The notes beneath the pieces are model-generated. The model saw only the letters and a list, made by a program, of their open reading frames with translations, did no database searches and was not told where the DNA came from. 64,000 nucleotides of DNA from Planctomycetaceae bacterium. Lineage in GTDB: Bacteria; Planctomycetota; Planctomycetia; Planctomycetales; Planctomycetaceae. The DNA is taken from assembly GCA_021732975.1 (NCBI GenBank), contig JAKFWC010000023.1:620001-684000 (forward strand), written 5' to 3'. This document shows, one piece after another, positions 36,819 to 45,839 of this stretch. Within the stretch, counting starts at the first letter, position 1. Each line of letters starts with the position of its first letter. The position numbers and the translations under genes were made by a program.

Positions 36819-37363
36819 GCTGAAAAGCCCTTACGTAGTCTGGGGATGGGATTGAGCACAATTTTGCACGGTCCGATGCTGGCCTTCCCTCATCGGTCGT
36901 CGTGTTGTTGGTCTGTTGGAACGATAGTTCAAAAATGGAGACGTGCTGTCGGTAAGCCTCAAATCTCGTTGTCAAAGGGCGACATGGAGGGATTTTCGTC
37001 GCATTGGTGAAAACGGCTTTTCCGTGTGGAAATCACGGTTTTGCAGGGAAAATGGCTCGCTGCCGTCGAAGCTGATGCGGCCGTGTGGTACCGGAGTCAG
37101 TTGCCGGGATCTCAATCGCTTTCCTGAAGCCACGACAGGATTTAGAGAGTTCTTGCCGAGGATTGGAGGTGTCTCCCTCGACATCGCGTTTCGGCTTCCC
37201 GTATTGCTCCGAAACTGCGGCCAAATACGCGATGATGCAGCAGTTGTTGCCTCATCATCGAACGACTGGACAGCTTCAAATTGGCGAATAACTCGTCAGG
37301 CTTACATCATGCGCGTGTTCAGGAAATCCCGGCGGGATCGCTCCCCGTGAAGGAATCTTAACT
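36819..37363. other. 545-nt gap without a supported gene
   Basis: It separates the minus-strand CheX gene from the plus-strand regulator gene, so it should hold divergent promoters. An open frame at 36943-37350 encodes no domain, and its composition is Arg/Ser-rich and unlike its neighbours, so I do not call it. An AAGGAA ribosome site near 37350 serves the next gene. No clear promoter pair was found. Confidence 0.55.
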
Positions 37364-38023
37364 ATGGTCTCCGAACGCATTCGCGTTGTCCTCGCCGATC
37401 CTCACGAGTTATTTCGTGATGCCCTAGCGGCCCGATTTCAAGCACACGCAAAAATCGAAATCGTCGGAACTACGACAGACTCCGATCAACTCGTACAGAT
37501 TTGCCGGCGGGAGCGACCGCAGGTGGTCGTCACCGATGTCAGCCTGCCGGGACGAGGCACGTTTGATGCCGTCGAAGCCATCCTGTCTGAACGGCCACAA
37601 ACCAAGATCGTGCTGCTCACCGGGCACCTCGCCGACATCTTCGTCGGCTATGCCCTGCGGCTTGGCGTGGCGGGCTATCTCATGAAGGACGAAACGTTTG
37701 ACCGTTTAGGGAAAGCGATTGAATTGGCGGTCGCGGGAGAATCGTACTTCTCCCCGACGGTGAAAGAACGGGTCTACTTCGACGAGCACGAATCGCGGTA
37801 CGTCGCACGAATTGAAAGCGATTTGGCGCTGCTCACTAATCGGCAACTGGAAGTACTGCGACACCTCGCGCGGGGTGATAGCGTGAAAGAGATCGCAAAA
37901 CAGATGCACCTGTCGCAGAAGTCGGTCGACAGTCACAAGTACCGCATCATGAACAAACTGGGAATTCACGATCGCGTGGAATTAGCCCGCTTTGCCATTC
38001 GCGAAGGGCTGATGTTGCCCTGA
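37364..38023 (+). CDS. NarL/FixJ-type response regulator
   Basis: 219 residues. Receiver domain 5-125: acidic pocket ADPH, acceptor Asp in VTDVSLPG (about 53), Thr in LLTGH and Lys in LMKDE. The LuxR-type HTH output spans about 155-215 (LTNRQLEVLRHLARGDSVKEIA, then LSQKSVDSHKYRIMNKLG). Only one acid is seen in the first pocket position. A DNA-binding transcription factor phosphorylated by an unseen histidine kinase. A good AAGGAA site lies before the ATG. It converges on the FHA gene with an 8-nt gap. Confidence 0.95.
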   Translation: MVSERIRVVLADPHELFRDALAARFQAHAKIEIVGTTTDSDQLVQICRRERPQVVVTDVSLPGRGTFDAVEAILSERPQTKIVLLTGHLADIFVGYALRLGVAGYLMKDETFDRLGKAIELAVAGESYFSPTVKERVYFDEHESRYVARIESDLALLTNRQLEVLRHLARGDSVKEIAKQMHLSQKSVDSHKYRIMNKLGIHDRVELARFAIREGLMLP

Positions 38024-38031
38024 CAGGAAAA

Positions 38032-38718
38032 TCAGGCAGACCGATTGGATTCGTCGGGTTCCGCGAGTTGCTGCAGATAGGCCGTGAGTGCGGACTGCGC
38101 GGCAATGAGATCGAGCCAGGCATCCCACGGGCAACGGGCTTCGCGAAGCGTACCGTCTGCGGAGACGTTTTCCACGGCGCGGTTGAGCACGTCGCCAAGT
38201 TGGCTGTGAAGATACGCCAGGACATCCGAGACGCGCGCCCGATGCAGCGGGCGGAGGCCCTCTGGTAACACGGGAGCACCGTGCGGGAAGAGGCGTTCGC
38301 TCTCGAGGATGAGCGCGGGCGGCGGTGAAAGGAAATCCACATCGCTCGACGATGGGGGCGACAACGATTCGTGAAAGGCCGTCGGGGGAATCTCGTCGTC
38401 GATTGCCAACGTTTCCTTGGTGGTGGGGCGGTCGCCAAAGACCAGCACACAACGCCCGATAGAAACAAGGTCGCCCGATTGAAGGACGCGAATCTGCACA
38501 GGATGCCCGTTGACTCGCGTTCCGTTCGTGCTGTCGAGATCGGTCAGAATCACCTGGCCGCCGTCGTCCTGTACTTTCGCATGAAAGCGGCTGACGCGGT
38601 CGTCATTGAGTTGAATTGTATTGTCGGCTTCCCGGCCAATGCTGACCGGTGTCGGCACCGCCGAGTAGATGCGGCCGCGCTCTAAACCTTCAAGAATGGA
38701 CAGCGTGACCAACGCCAT
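38032..38718 (-). CDS. FHA domain protein
   Basis: 228 residues. Canonical N-terminal FHA domain (about 5-100): SIGREADNTIQL, RVSRFHAKV, DSTNGTRVNGH, and GRCVLVFGD, so it should bind phosphothreonine peptides. After a proline/serine-rich linker the last 80 residues are helical and unrecognised. It shares a minus-strand run with the following receiver protein gene upstream (18-nt gap), so the two probably act together. It is a stronger FHA match than the one at 18410. Confidence 0.93.
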   Translation of the reverse strand: MALVTLSILEGLERGRIYSAVPTPVSIGREADNTIQLNDDRVSRFHAKVQDDGGQVILTDLDSTNGTRVNGHPVQIRVLQSGDLVSIGRCVLVFGDRPTTKETLAIDDEIPPTAFHESLSPPSSSDVDFLSPPPALILESERLFPHGAPVLPEGLRPLHRARVSDVLAYLHSQLGDVLNRAVENVSADGTLREARCPWDAWLDLIAAQSALTAYLQQLAEPDESNRSA

Positions 38719-38736
38719 TGCCGAAGAACCTTCCCG

Positions 38737-39177
38737 TCAAAGCCCCGCCATTCGCTGTCGGACCAGAGTGATAAATCCTGCATCGTGAAACGCGGAAAGG
38801 ATGGCCTCGGCGAAAGTCGCCAGCAGTTGCTTGCGGGTGAAGGGCTTTTCCAGCACGCGGTAAATGGAGAGACGTTCGGCTTCGCACCGTTCCCCCGCCG
38901 AAACGTGAGCTGACATCAGGATCCCTGGCCGTCCCGAATGAAGACGGTGGAATTCCGATAGCACATCGAGTCCGGTCCGCCCCGGCATGTGGAGATCGCA
39001 CAGCGCAAGATCTAACGGCTCGCGATGAGCGACATGGAGGGCCTCTTCCCCCGACGAGGCTTCCACTACTTCCAGAAATGGACGACAGACATCGCAGACC
39101 GTTTCGCGGAAGGCATCGTCGTCATCCGCGACGAGCACCCGATACGGCCCTGTGCGCGCGGGCGATACAAGTTTCAT
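38737..39177 (-). CDS. Response regulator receiver protein
   Basis: 146 residues from the ATG at 39177. Receiver domain with the acidic pocket VADDDDAF near 18, acceptor Asp in LCDLHMPGRTG near 60, Ser instead of Thr in LMSAH near 85 and Lys in LEKPF near 110. The short tail has no recognised output domain. The start at 39177 gives a short basic lead; an ATG at 39243 is in frame but looks unlike the family. It lies 18 nt before the FHA gene on the same strand. Confidence 0.9.
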   Translation of the reverse strand: MKLVSPARTGPYRVLVADDDDAFRETVCDVCRPFLEVVEASSGEEALHVAHREPLDLALCDLHMPGRTGLDVLSEFHRLHSGRPGILMSAHVSAGERCEAERLSIYRVLEKPFTRKQLLATFAEAILSAFHDAGFITLVRQRMAGL

Positions 39178-39273
39178 TTCAACGGACTCCCCCCGTTTGG
39201 TGTTTGATCCTTCTTCGCTAACACATTGGCGAACCGGGGTCAAGGGGAGTGCCGAGATGCTCCGCTCTCGTCA

Positions 39274-40248
39274 TTACTTCACGGCGACGAGCACGGCTTC
39301 TTCCGTGCCGACCGACGCCGGGCACATGCGGCTGAAAAACTCGACCAGCCGCGCATCGTACTGGGCTCCCACCGCTTCCCGCGCCTGATTGTGCTTGGCA
39401 CCCGGGACTTCCCAGAGCGTACTCTGTCGACCACCGATGGCATCCACTATGCTCTTGGTCACCGTGGGATTGACGTAGGTGTCGCGTTCGCCGGCAATCA
39501 GCAGGACGGGCAACCTCCGCAGCGCGGCAAAACGCTTCTCGACGATGGCATAGCGGACATGACGCCGCCACTCACTCGTCCACCGGGCCAGCCGCAACGT
39601 CACTCGCAGGTGCCACAGCGGCAAATAAGGGAAGGCCCAGAGCGGCAGATAGAGTTGTGCCCAACGTAGCGCGAAGTGTTCGAGCAACCGGTCGACCGTG
39701 TATGTCCCTTCGCCGCAGTACGCTTGAACCTGCGGGCAATCGGCGGAGGCCACTAACCCCACCACCGATCCCCGGCTGATTCCGAACACACCGAGCGGCA
39801 GATCGCGCCACTCTGGTTGTTCCGACACCCACTGTAAGGCCGATGCGGCATCCACGAGTTCGTGTTGCGTGGGCCAATGATTCGGTGTGTACCCGATCGG
39901 CGTGTCGCTTTCCCCCTGACCGCGGAAATCGAACGAGGCCACATCAAAACCCGCGGCGAGCAATCCCTCACAGTAATTCGCGGCCGACCAATGGTCGCCG
40001 TCCAATTCCGGAAAGAACAGAACCACTCCACGGGCCGGTTGGTCGACCGCACGATGGACAGCGCCGCGCAGCAGTACGCCATCGCGAGTGATAAGGGCGG
40101 CCGGTTCCGCCAACGAATCGACGGGGTGCCGCTGAACGTTGAAGGGAGGCTTGGCATCAAATTGCGGCAGAATCAGCCGGACATAGAAGATGCGAACCGC
40201 GAGGTCGGCAATCACGATCGCGGCGATTGCCAATAGCACCCAGTTCAC
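39274..40248 (-). CDS. Membrane-anchored alpha/beta hydrolase
   Basis: 324 residues. One N-terminal membrane helix (WVLLAIAAIVIADLAVRIFY), then an alpha/beta-hydrolase domain: FDFRGQGES near 106, nucleophile elbow GISRGS near 157, Asp in AGERDTYV near 255 and His in GAKHNQ near 285. An esterase, thioesterase or peptidase-type activity is likely; the substrate is unknown. It faces away from the response regulator upstream. The 172-nt gap to the FabF gene holds no gene I can support. Confidence 0.9.
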   Translation of the reverse strand: MNWVLLAIAAIVIADLAVRIFYVRLILPQFDAKPPFNVQRHPVDSLAEPAALITRDGVLLRGAVHRAVDQPARGVVLFFPELDGDHWSAANYCEGLLAAGFDVASFDFRGQGESDTPIGYTPNHWPTQHELVDAASALQWVSEQPEWRDLPLGVFGISRGSVVGLVASADCPQVQAYCGEGTYTVDRLLEHFALRWAQLYLPLWAFPYLPLWHLRVTLRLARWTSEWRRHVRYAIVEKRFAALRRLPVLLIAGERDTYVNPTVTKSIVDAIGGRQSTLWEVPGAKHNQAREAVGAQYDARLVEFFSRMCPASVGTEEAVLVAVK

Positions 40249-40421
40249 GCTGATTCCTCAAAGACCACTCATGTACAACCGGGGCAAAGCCGCCATCCGT
40301 GTTGTTCCTGATGTAATGTCAGGAAGTGCGTATGGAAATCGGCGTCTGCAGCGTATGGACTTGGTGGGAAGAGAACAATGAAGGAAAGATGGTATCAATT
40401 TGGACGGATCAGACCGGAACA

Positions 40422-41705
40422 TCAACCCTGAAATTCGGAAAACACCAGCGAAACGTTTTGACCGCCAAAACCGAAACTGTTCGACAGTGCACGCCGCACC
40501 AGTTTCTTCCGGGCGGTGTTGGGCACGTAATCCAGGTCGCAATTCGGATCGGGCGTCTGATAGTTAATCGTCGGCGGAATCACTCCGTCGCGAATGCATA
40601 ACAGGCACGTGATGGCTTCCACGCTCCCCGCAGCGGCAATCAGGTGGCCCATCATGCTCTTGATGCTCGACACGGGAATCTTGTACGCCCCCTCACCCAA
40701 GGCCAGCTTAATGGCCAGCGTTTCGACGCGGTCATTGACTTCGGTGCTGGTGCCGTGAGCGTTAACGTAGTCGATATCTTGCGGATTGATCCCGGCGTCC
40801 TTGAGCGCCATGTTGATGCACGCGACGGCACCACGACCTTCCGGATGCACGTCCGTCACACGGAAGGCGTCTGCGGTCGAACCGTATCCCGCGACTTCGC
40901 CGTAGATCTGGGCACCGCGGCGTTTCGCATGCTCGAGTTCTTCGAGGATGACCATCCCCGCCCCTTCGCCGAGCACGAAGCCGTCGCGGTCATTATCGAA
41001 GGGCCGCGAGGCCTGCTGCGGGCTCTGGTTGTGGGTGGAGAGGGCGGTCAGCAGGTTGAACCCCGTGACGCCGAAGGGATGAATCATGCTATGAGCGCCG
41101 CCGGAGAGCATCACGTCGGCGTCACCGCGGCGAATGATTTCCGTCGCTTCGCCGATAGCCTGACTGGACGCCGCACAAGCAGTGAGACAGTTGAGATTTG
41201 GGCCTTGCGCATCGAACAGGCTGGCGAGATGTCCTGCCGGCATGTTCGGTTCCTGCTCCATTTCCCGCTGGGCATTGAGTTTGGCCAGCCCGGCTTTGGT
41301 GAAGGCTTCGAGATCGACTTCGCCGTTCTTCTGCGACGTGGCGATCATGTTCATCACAAGCAGAAAGTCTTGCTGACCCTCTCCGGCACCGAGATAAACA
41401 CCGAACCGTCCGGGATCGAGATCGGGCGTGATCACACCAGAATCATCAATCGCCTGTTTGGCGGCACCGATGGCAAAGCGTATGTTCGAGCCGGCGTAGT
41501 GAAACCGCTCGACATCGGGAACGTAATTGCTCAGGTCGAAGCCGCGAACTTCAGCGGCAAACGTTGTCGGGAAGCCGGACGCATCGAAGTGCGTAATAGG
41601 GCCGATGCCGCTCTTCGATTCCTGCAGCGATTTCCACATCTCGGCGACGGTATTGCCGACCGGAGTGACACAGCCCACACCCGTCACGACCACGCGGCGT
41701 CTCAT
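40422..41705 (-). CDS. fabF: 3-oxoacyl-ACP synthase II (KAS II type)
   Basis: 427 residues from the ATG at 41705. Condenses malonyl-ACP with acyl-ACP. The catalytic triad is intact: Cys in NCLTACAASSQAIGEA near 168, His in VNAHGTSTEVND near 308 and His in SMMGHLIAAAGS near 345, with Lys (SSIKSMMGH) beside it. Start MRRRVVVTGVGCVTPVG is typical of FabF. It is the last gene of the five-gene fatty-acid module on the minus strand, 90 nt after the FabZ-like gene. Confidence 0.94.
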   Translation of the reverse strand: MRRRVVVTGVGCVTPVGNTVAEMWKSLQESKSGIGPITHFDASGFPTTFAAEVRGFDLSNYVPDVERFHYAGSNIRFAIGAAKQAIDDSGVITPDLDPGRFGVYLGAGEGQQDFLLVMNMIATSQKNGEVDLEAFTKAGLAKLNAQREMEQEPNMPAGHLASLFDAQGPNLNCLTACAASSQAIGEATEIIRRGDADVMLSGGAHSMIHPFGVTGFNLLTALSTHNQSPQQASRPFDNDRDGFVLGEGAGMVILEELEHAKRRGAQIYGEVAGYGSTADAFRVTDVHPEGRGAVACINMALKDAGINPQDIDYVNAHGTSTEVNDRVETLAIKLALGEGAYKIPVSSIKSMMGHLIAAAGSVEAITCLLCIRDGVIPPTINYQTPDPNCDLDYVPNTARKKLVRRALSNSFGFGGQNVSLVFSEFQG

Positions 41706-41795
41706 ACCCACTTCCCCAAACCCCGAAGCCTCACCCACCCAGTTGAGTATTCTATCATGGATGCCTCGGGGAAAGCAGTCCCTTCGCGCGCGAAA

Positions 41796-42275
41796 TCATT
41801 TTGATCCCGTGCCGGCTTTCCCAACATCCATCACGCCGAGTAATCGCATCGAGAAGACAAAACTCTTCTGGTCGATCGCCCCGTTGCCGGACTCTGCTGT
41901 GACATGGGCGAAGACAATTTCCGCCTCCGCCACCAGACGTTCGCCGACGTGTGCGGTGCAGGAGACCATGCCGCCTTCGTCGCTCACATTCGCCAGTTGT
42001 GCCGAGTAGGTCAACGTATCGCCCGGTACCACCCAGCCGTGATACGAGACCTTTGGCACCTTTGCAAGAATCACGGCCCGCTCGAAGTTGTTGACATCCC
42101 CCAGCAGAATTCCGCCGGTTTGGGCCATCCCCTCCAGCATCAGCGAAGCAGGCATCACCGGAAAGCCCGGGAAGTGGTCGTGCAGGTGCTCTTCCGCCAG
42201 GCTCACATTTTTAATGGCCTTGGCGTGCGAGCCCTTTTCAAACTCCACAAACCGGTCAATCCAGATCCAACGCAT
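41796..42275 (-). CDS. fabZ: FabZ-like 3-hydroxyacyl-ACP dehydratase
   Basis: 159 residues. Hot-dog dehydratase with HFPGFPVMPASLMLEGMAQ near 34-52: catalytic His and Glu as in FabZ, where the usual sequence is HFPG.PVMPG. A paralogous FabZ-like protein is encoded at 43818, first in the same module. Two dehydratases in one set could serve different chain lengths or different double-bond outcomes; which is which cannot be told. It follows the ACP gene after a 129-nt gap that contains an inverted repeat. Confidence 0.88.
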   Translation of the reverse strand: MRWIWIDRFVEFEKGSHAKAIKNVSLAEEHLHDHFPGFPVMPASLMLEGMAQTGGILLGDVNNFERAVILAKVPKVSYHGWVVPGDTLTYSAQLANVSDEGGMVSCTAHVGERLVAEAEIVFAHVTAESGNGAIDQKSFVFSMRLLGVMDVGKAGTGSK

Positions 42276-42302
42276 CGCGCGAAATCCTTGCCCGTCGAGC
42301 CA

Positions 42303-42390
42303 CTTGTCCTGTGTGCCGCGGCCGTATCGGCCGTGCGAAAATCAACGCGGTGTACTCAATCGCACGGCTCACAGAGCCGTGGCGCACAAG
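42303..42390. repeat. Inverted repeat inside the fab module
   Basis: Left arm CTTGTCCTGTGTGCCGCGGC (42303 on) and right arm GCCGTGGCGCACAAG ending at 42390 are complementary with some mismatches, joined by a middle zone that also pairs (CCGTGCGA / CGCACGG). It lies between the ACP and FabZ-like genes, so it could divide the transcript. Confidence 0.7.
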
Positions 42391-42404
42391 ATGACCACGA
42401 ACAA

Positions 42405-42791
42405 TTAGCCGAGTTTGCGTTCGAGGAAGTTCACGATCATGCCGACCGTGAACAGTTCCTGCAGATTCTCGACCTTGGGATTCTTCGCGAAGCCATCGAT
42501 GTCAGCATGCGGCATGCGAATCTTCAACTCCTTTAACCCCTCTGCCGTCACCGTGCCGTTGGAGACGTAGGACGTTCCGGCAGCGGCGAAGTTTTCCGGG
42601 AAGAGTTCGCCCCGAGGAATTTTCGTCCCGAAGTTCTTTTCGAGGCGGAACACGATGTCGAGGAAGTCGATCGATTCGGCGCCCAGGTCGGCGGACAACC
42701 GGGCCGATTCCGTCACGTCCTCGTCATCGACTCCGAGAGCGTCGATCAGGGTGGATTGTACTTTGCTGAAAATCTCATCGCGCGTCGGCAT
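42405..42791 (-). CDS. Long acyl carrier protein
   Basis: 128 residues, against about 78 for a standard ACP. The phosphopantetheine serine is Ser40 in LGAESIDFLDI (usual DSL). After the normal helix II region there is a 45-residue insert (about 62-108, SYVSNGTVTAEGLKELK) before a last helix LFTVGMIVNFLERKLG. The insert is rare in ACPs and may help recognition by the nearby FabF or FabZ-like enzymes. Third gene of the module in transcription order, after FabG (192-nt gap) and before the second FabZ-like gene. Confidence 0.9.
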   Translation of the reverse strand: MPTRDEIFSKVQSTLIDALGVDDEDVTESARLSADLGAESIDFLDIVFRLEKNFGTKIPRGELFPENFAAAGTSYVSNGTVTAEGLKELKIRMPHADIDGFAKNPKVENLQELFTVGMIVNFLERKLG

Positions 42792-42923
42792 TCGTCAATC
42801 TCCGGCTGCCCGCACCCGTATCGGGTACCGACGGGCAGCATCATCTTTATTACGCCCCGGTCATGATCCAAGCCCTCTCAGTGTATCCGGGCGAAAGACA
42901 CACTGCACTCATTCAGGGCGCCG

Positions 42924-42956
42924 TCACACGTGGCGACGGTCGCCACGTAGCTGTGA
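42924..42956. repeat. Short hairpin between ACP and FabG genes
   Basis: CGTGGCGA (42929-42936), CGG loop, TCGCCACG (42940-42947), with a weak outer match (TCACA/TGTGA). Another hairpin inside the fab module. Confidence 0.6.
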
Positions 42957-42983
42957 TGTTCTCCATCCGATCCTAGTTACGGA

Positions 42984-43742
42984 TCAGGCCATGCCTCCCA
43001 GCGTCAATCCGCCGTCCACTTTCAAGACCTGTCCCGTAATGTAACTTGATTCGTCCGCCGCCAGAAACAGCACGGCATGGGCAATATCTTCGGGCTTGCC
43101 CAGCCGCTTCACGGGAATGGCCTGCTTGATTTTATCGCCGGCGGCATTCATTACCGCCGCGGTCATATCCGTTTCAATGAACCCCGGGGCAACGCAATTC
43201 ACGGTGATATTGCGCTTCGCCAATTCGACCGCCATGCACCGCGAGAAGCCTTCGATCCCTGCTTTGCTGGCCGCATAGTTGGCCTGACCGGGATTAGAGA
43301 AATCGGCCGAAACGCTCGACATGTTGATGATGCGGCCATAACGCGCGGACATCATCGGCATCGTCGCCGCCTGGCAGAAGTTGAAGACGCTGGTGAGGTT
43401 GGTGTCGATCACCTCTTTCCATTGTTCTTCGGTCATTCGTGCCAATAACGTATCGCGGACAATTCCCGCGTTATTCACAAGAATATCGAGCTTGCCCCAC
43501 TTCGTGGTGACATCCTGAATGATGCGATCGGCATCGGCTTTCAGGGCAACGTTGCCCTGAATCGCCCAGACTTCGCCGCCGTTGATGGAGAGGTCAGCGG
43601 CAAGTTTCTCGGCCGCTTCCTTGCTCGATTGATAAACGAATGCCACTTTCGCGCCAACGGCGGCGAGTTGCTCGACAATACCGCGACCGATGCCTCGGCT
43701 ACCGCCGGTCACCAACGCCACTCGTCCTGCTAACGTCGTCAA
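42984..43742 (-). CDS. fabG: 3-oxoacyl-ACP reductase
   Basis: 252 residues. Short-chain dehydrogenase: TGGSRGIGRG for NADP near 13, NNAG near 93, catalytic Ser (SSVSADF near 142), Tyr-x-x-x-Lys as YAASK near 155 and the FabG-like PGFIETDMT near 186. Reduces 3-ketoacyl-ACP in fatty-acid elongation. Second gene of the minus-strand fab module; the preceding FabZ-like gene stops 75 nt before its start. Confidence 0.95.
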   Translation of the reverse strand: MTTLAGRVALVTGGSRGIGRGIVEQLAAVGAKVAFVYQSSKEAAEKLAADLSINGGEVWAIQGNVALKADADRIIQDVTTKWGKLDILVNNAGIVRDTLLARMTEEQWKEVIDTNLTSVFNFCQAATMPMMSARYGRIINMSSVSADFSNPGQANYAASKAGIEGFSRCMAVELAKRNITVNCVAPGFIETDMTAAVMNAAGDKIKQAIPVKRLGKPEDIAHAVLFLAADESSYITGQVLKVDGGLTLGGMA

Positions 43743-43817
43743 AATCCGTTCCCTTCGATCGCTATGTCGGCGTGAATCTCGAAGCAGGGTGCGCTCAGCC
43801 CGTCCTGCTTTGATGTG

Positions 43818-44300
43818 TTATGCCGGCGGTGTCCAAACCTGTGCGAACAGTTCGCGAGCCGATTGTCGGCGGAGTTCATCCGAGGACTGCAGAGCCGGGT
43901 TATTGTTGCGTTCGACCAGATTGAAGGCATCGAGCGTGATTCGCGCCGAGACCGCGGATGCTCCGTCAATCGTACCGGTTCCAATCAGATCCCACAGGCC
44001 GCCTTCGTGTTTTTTCACGTTCAACTGCACCACCAGAGCTTTCCCCGGGGACACAAAACTGTTGAACTTCAAGGCTTTGGCTTCTTTCAGCAGAATCGTG
44101 CTCGATGCGAATTGCTCGCTCTCGCGGATGAGCCACGCTCCCGCCTGCACCAAGGCTTCCAGCATCAACACGCCCGGCAGGACGGGGAAACCAGGAAAAT
44201 GGTCGGCGAGATACTCTTCCGCCAGCGAAACATTCTTCACCGCCGTGATCGATTGATGCGGCGTGAGTTCGGTAATTCGATCGATCAACACAAACCGCAT
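43818..44300 (-). CDS. fabZ: FabZ-like dehydratase (first gene of fab module)
   Basis: 160 residues from the ATG at 44300 (the frame extends to 44336). Hot-dog fold with HFPGFPVLPGVLMLEALVQ near 33-51, carrying the catalytic His and Glu. Compared with the paralogue at 41796 it keeps the PG of the FabZ signature and has a longer C-terminal tail with no recognised motif. Leads the minus-strand module FabZ-FabG-ACP-FabZ-FabF. Confidence 0.88.
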   Translation of the reverse strand: MRFVLIDRITELTPHQSITAVKNVSLAEEYLADHFPGFPVLPGVLMLEALVQAGAWLIRESEQFASSTILLKEAKALKFNSFVSPGKALVVQLNVKKHEGGLWDLIGTGTIDGASAVSARITLDAFNLVERNNNPALQSSDELRRQSARELFAQVWTPPA

Positions 44301-44609
44301 CGCGACGCTCAGCGTGGTAAGTCGGCACCCCAGCACCGAACGGCTGACGGACAGCGAACGGCGGGAGAGAATCCAGCCATTCTAAAGGTTGGAGCGTAGC
44401 GACTCAACCGAACATGACGGCTCTTCCGGATCGAAAGGTGAATCCGCTGTGTGAACTTGGTTGATACGACGTATCTGGTTTCAGAGATATGGTTTACGGA
44501 ATTGCAATGTCGCGAATCATGCACCGGCGACCCGGAATCAAACCTTTAAAATGCAAGAAGCCCAGGAAAGGTGTTCCCTGGGCTTCTCCTCTTTTACGGC
44601 ATCACAGTA
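44301..44609. other. 309-nt gap with terminator and probable fab module promoter
   Basis: It lies between two minus-strand genes. It should hold the promoter of the fab module on its left side and the terminator of the coiled-coil gene on its right. Apart from the hairpin at 44556-44587 I see no further structure and no convincing -35/-10 pair. Confidence 0.5.
44556..44587 (-). terminator. Intrinsic terminator candidate for the coiled-coil gene
   Basis: AGAAGCCCAGG (44556-44566) and CCTGGGCTTCT (44577-44587) are perfect complements. On the minus strand the stem is followed by TGCATTTTAAA, a weak T run. It lies 23 nt after the stop of the minus-strand gene. The same GCCCAGG stem occurs at 51487. 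Confidence 0.7.
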
Positions 44610-45839
44610 TTAGTCGCGAGGTTGTGGGACTTCGACGTTGCGGCCGTTGTCTGGCAGCGTGGCGTCCACACGGTCGGCACTGTGACCACGGCCTTCGACC
44701 GAGGTCGTGCTGACGCGGGGAGTCCGACCGTCGAGGATCACTTTGGCGGCGTTCCGCAGTTCGGTGTCGCTCAGGCGGCGGACGTTGCCCAGTTCGAGCA
44801 GCGGTTCGAGCATCCGCACCGCTTTGACCACCGATGTTTCCATGAGGCCGATTTCGATCAGGCTCTTCCGCATTTCGCCGAGCACTTGAATCTGGGTGGC
44901 GAATTCATCTTGAAACGCGGTCAGCACTTCGAGGGATTGAATCGCATCGGCCACCGAGTGCGTTTGGCCGTTCAGCTTCTTTTCGACCTCGATCAGGCTC
45001 ATCAGGTTGTTTTGAGCCATTTCAAGATCGAGGAATTCGCCGGCCAACTTGCCGCTGATCACGATCATCTTGTCGGCTTGCGATGAGGCGGCATCGCTGA
45101 GGCTGGCTTGTGCGGCCAGCTTCGATTGGACTCCGCTCCACTGATCGGCAACAGCCTGGGCAATTTCAACAAACTGTGCCCCGGCTTGTACCGACGTATT
45201 CAGCGCAATCAAACCTTTCAGGCTGTCTTGAGCGGGTGCAATTTCCGCGATTTGCCCGCGGAGATCGTTGCTCAGGACGATCAGATCATCCAGGGCCTTC
45301 TTGGCGATCGGCAGATCCACCGCTTGCGATTTGGCGGTGTCCTTGATCGCGATCAGCTCGGCCAACGCGCCGGACGCTTGTTCGTGCGTGGGTTGTTGAT
45401 TCACGAGGCGATTTTCGAGCGTCAACATCTGCTCGAACGATTCGACTGCCGTTTCCGCGATGGTTTGTTGCGCGATGATGTGATCGTGCAGTTCGGCCAT
45501 CTGTTTCAGCGACATCGTGGCGGCTTCGGTCACTTGCGCTTCCGCGACGATCTCTGTACGAAGCTGGCGGACGGAAGTGAGAGCGAGCCGCGCGTCTTCC
45601 AACTGATTGCGTTGGGCTTTCAAGCTGGACAGAAGGCTATTGGCTTCCCAGACCTGTTCGCCCGTGCCTGTTAACTCCTGGATGCGGGCTTCCAGTTTCC
45701 CCACATCACGTTTCATCTGCGCCATTTCGCGCGTTAATGGCTGGGCGATGACGAAGTGCATCCCCACAAAGCCAATCGTCACCCCCAACACCAGGAGACC
45801 CCATGTGAGCTTTTGCTGCTCGGCCATTTGGGATTCCAT
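44610..45839 (-). CDS. Membrane-anchored coiled-coil protein
   Basis: 409 residues from the ATG at 45839; an ATG at 45944 is also in frame, but the section between has no feature. Near the start is one membrane helix (LTWGLLVLGVTIGFVGMHFV, about 10-30). The rest is a helical, heptad-rich rod (about 40-370) with Asn/Gln/Glu repeats, ending in a short disordered tail. No enzyme motif. A cytoskeletal or envelope scaffold role is a guess. Confidence 0.75.
   Translation of the reverse strand: MESQMAEQQKLTWGLLVLGVTIGFVGMHFVIAQPLTREMAQMKRDVGKLEARIQELTGTGEQVWEANSLLSSLKAQRNQLEDARLALTSVRQLRTEIVAEAQVTEAATMSLKQMAELHDHIIAQQTIAETAVESFEQMLTLENRLVNQQPTHEQASGALAELIAIKDTAKSQAVDLPIAKKALDDLIVLSNDLRGQIAEIAPAQDSLKGLIALNTSVQAGAQFVEIAQAVADQWSGVQSKLAAQASLSDAASSQADKMIVISGKLAGEFLDLEMAQNNLMSLIEVEKKLNGQTHSVADAIQSLEVLTAFQDEFATQIQVLGEMRKSLIEIGLMETSVVKAVRMLEPLLELGNVRRLSDTELRNAAKVILDGRTPRVSTTSVEGRGHSADRVDATLPDNGRNVEVPQPRD

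Noticed and set aside
36943..37350. Open frame of 135 codons upstream of the NarL-type regulator
   Set aside because: Arg/Ser-rich, no domain, composition unlike neighbours, and it lies where divergent promoters are expected.
40644..41804. Plus-strand frame of 386 codons over fabF
   Set aside because: Antisense shadow of the KAS frame.
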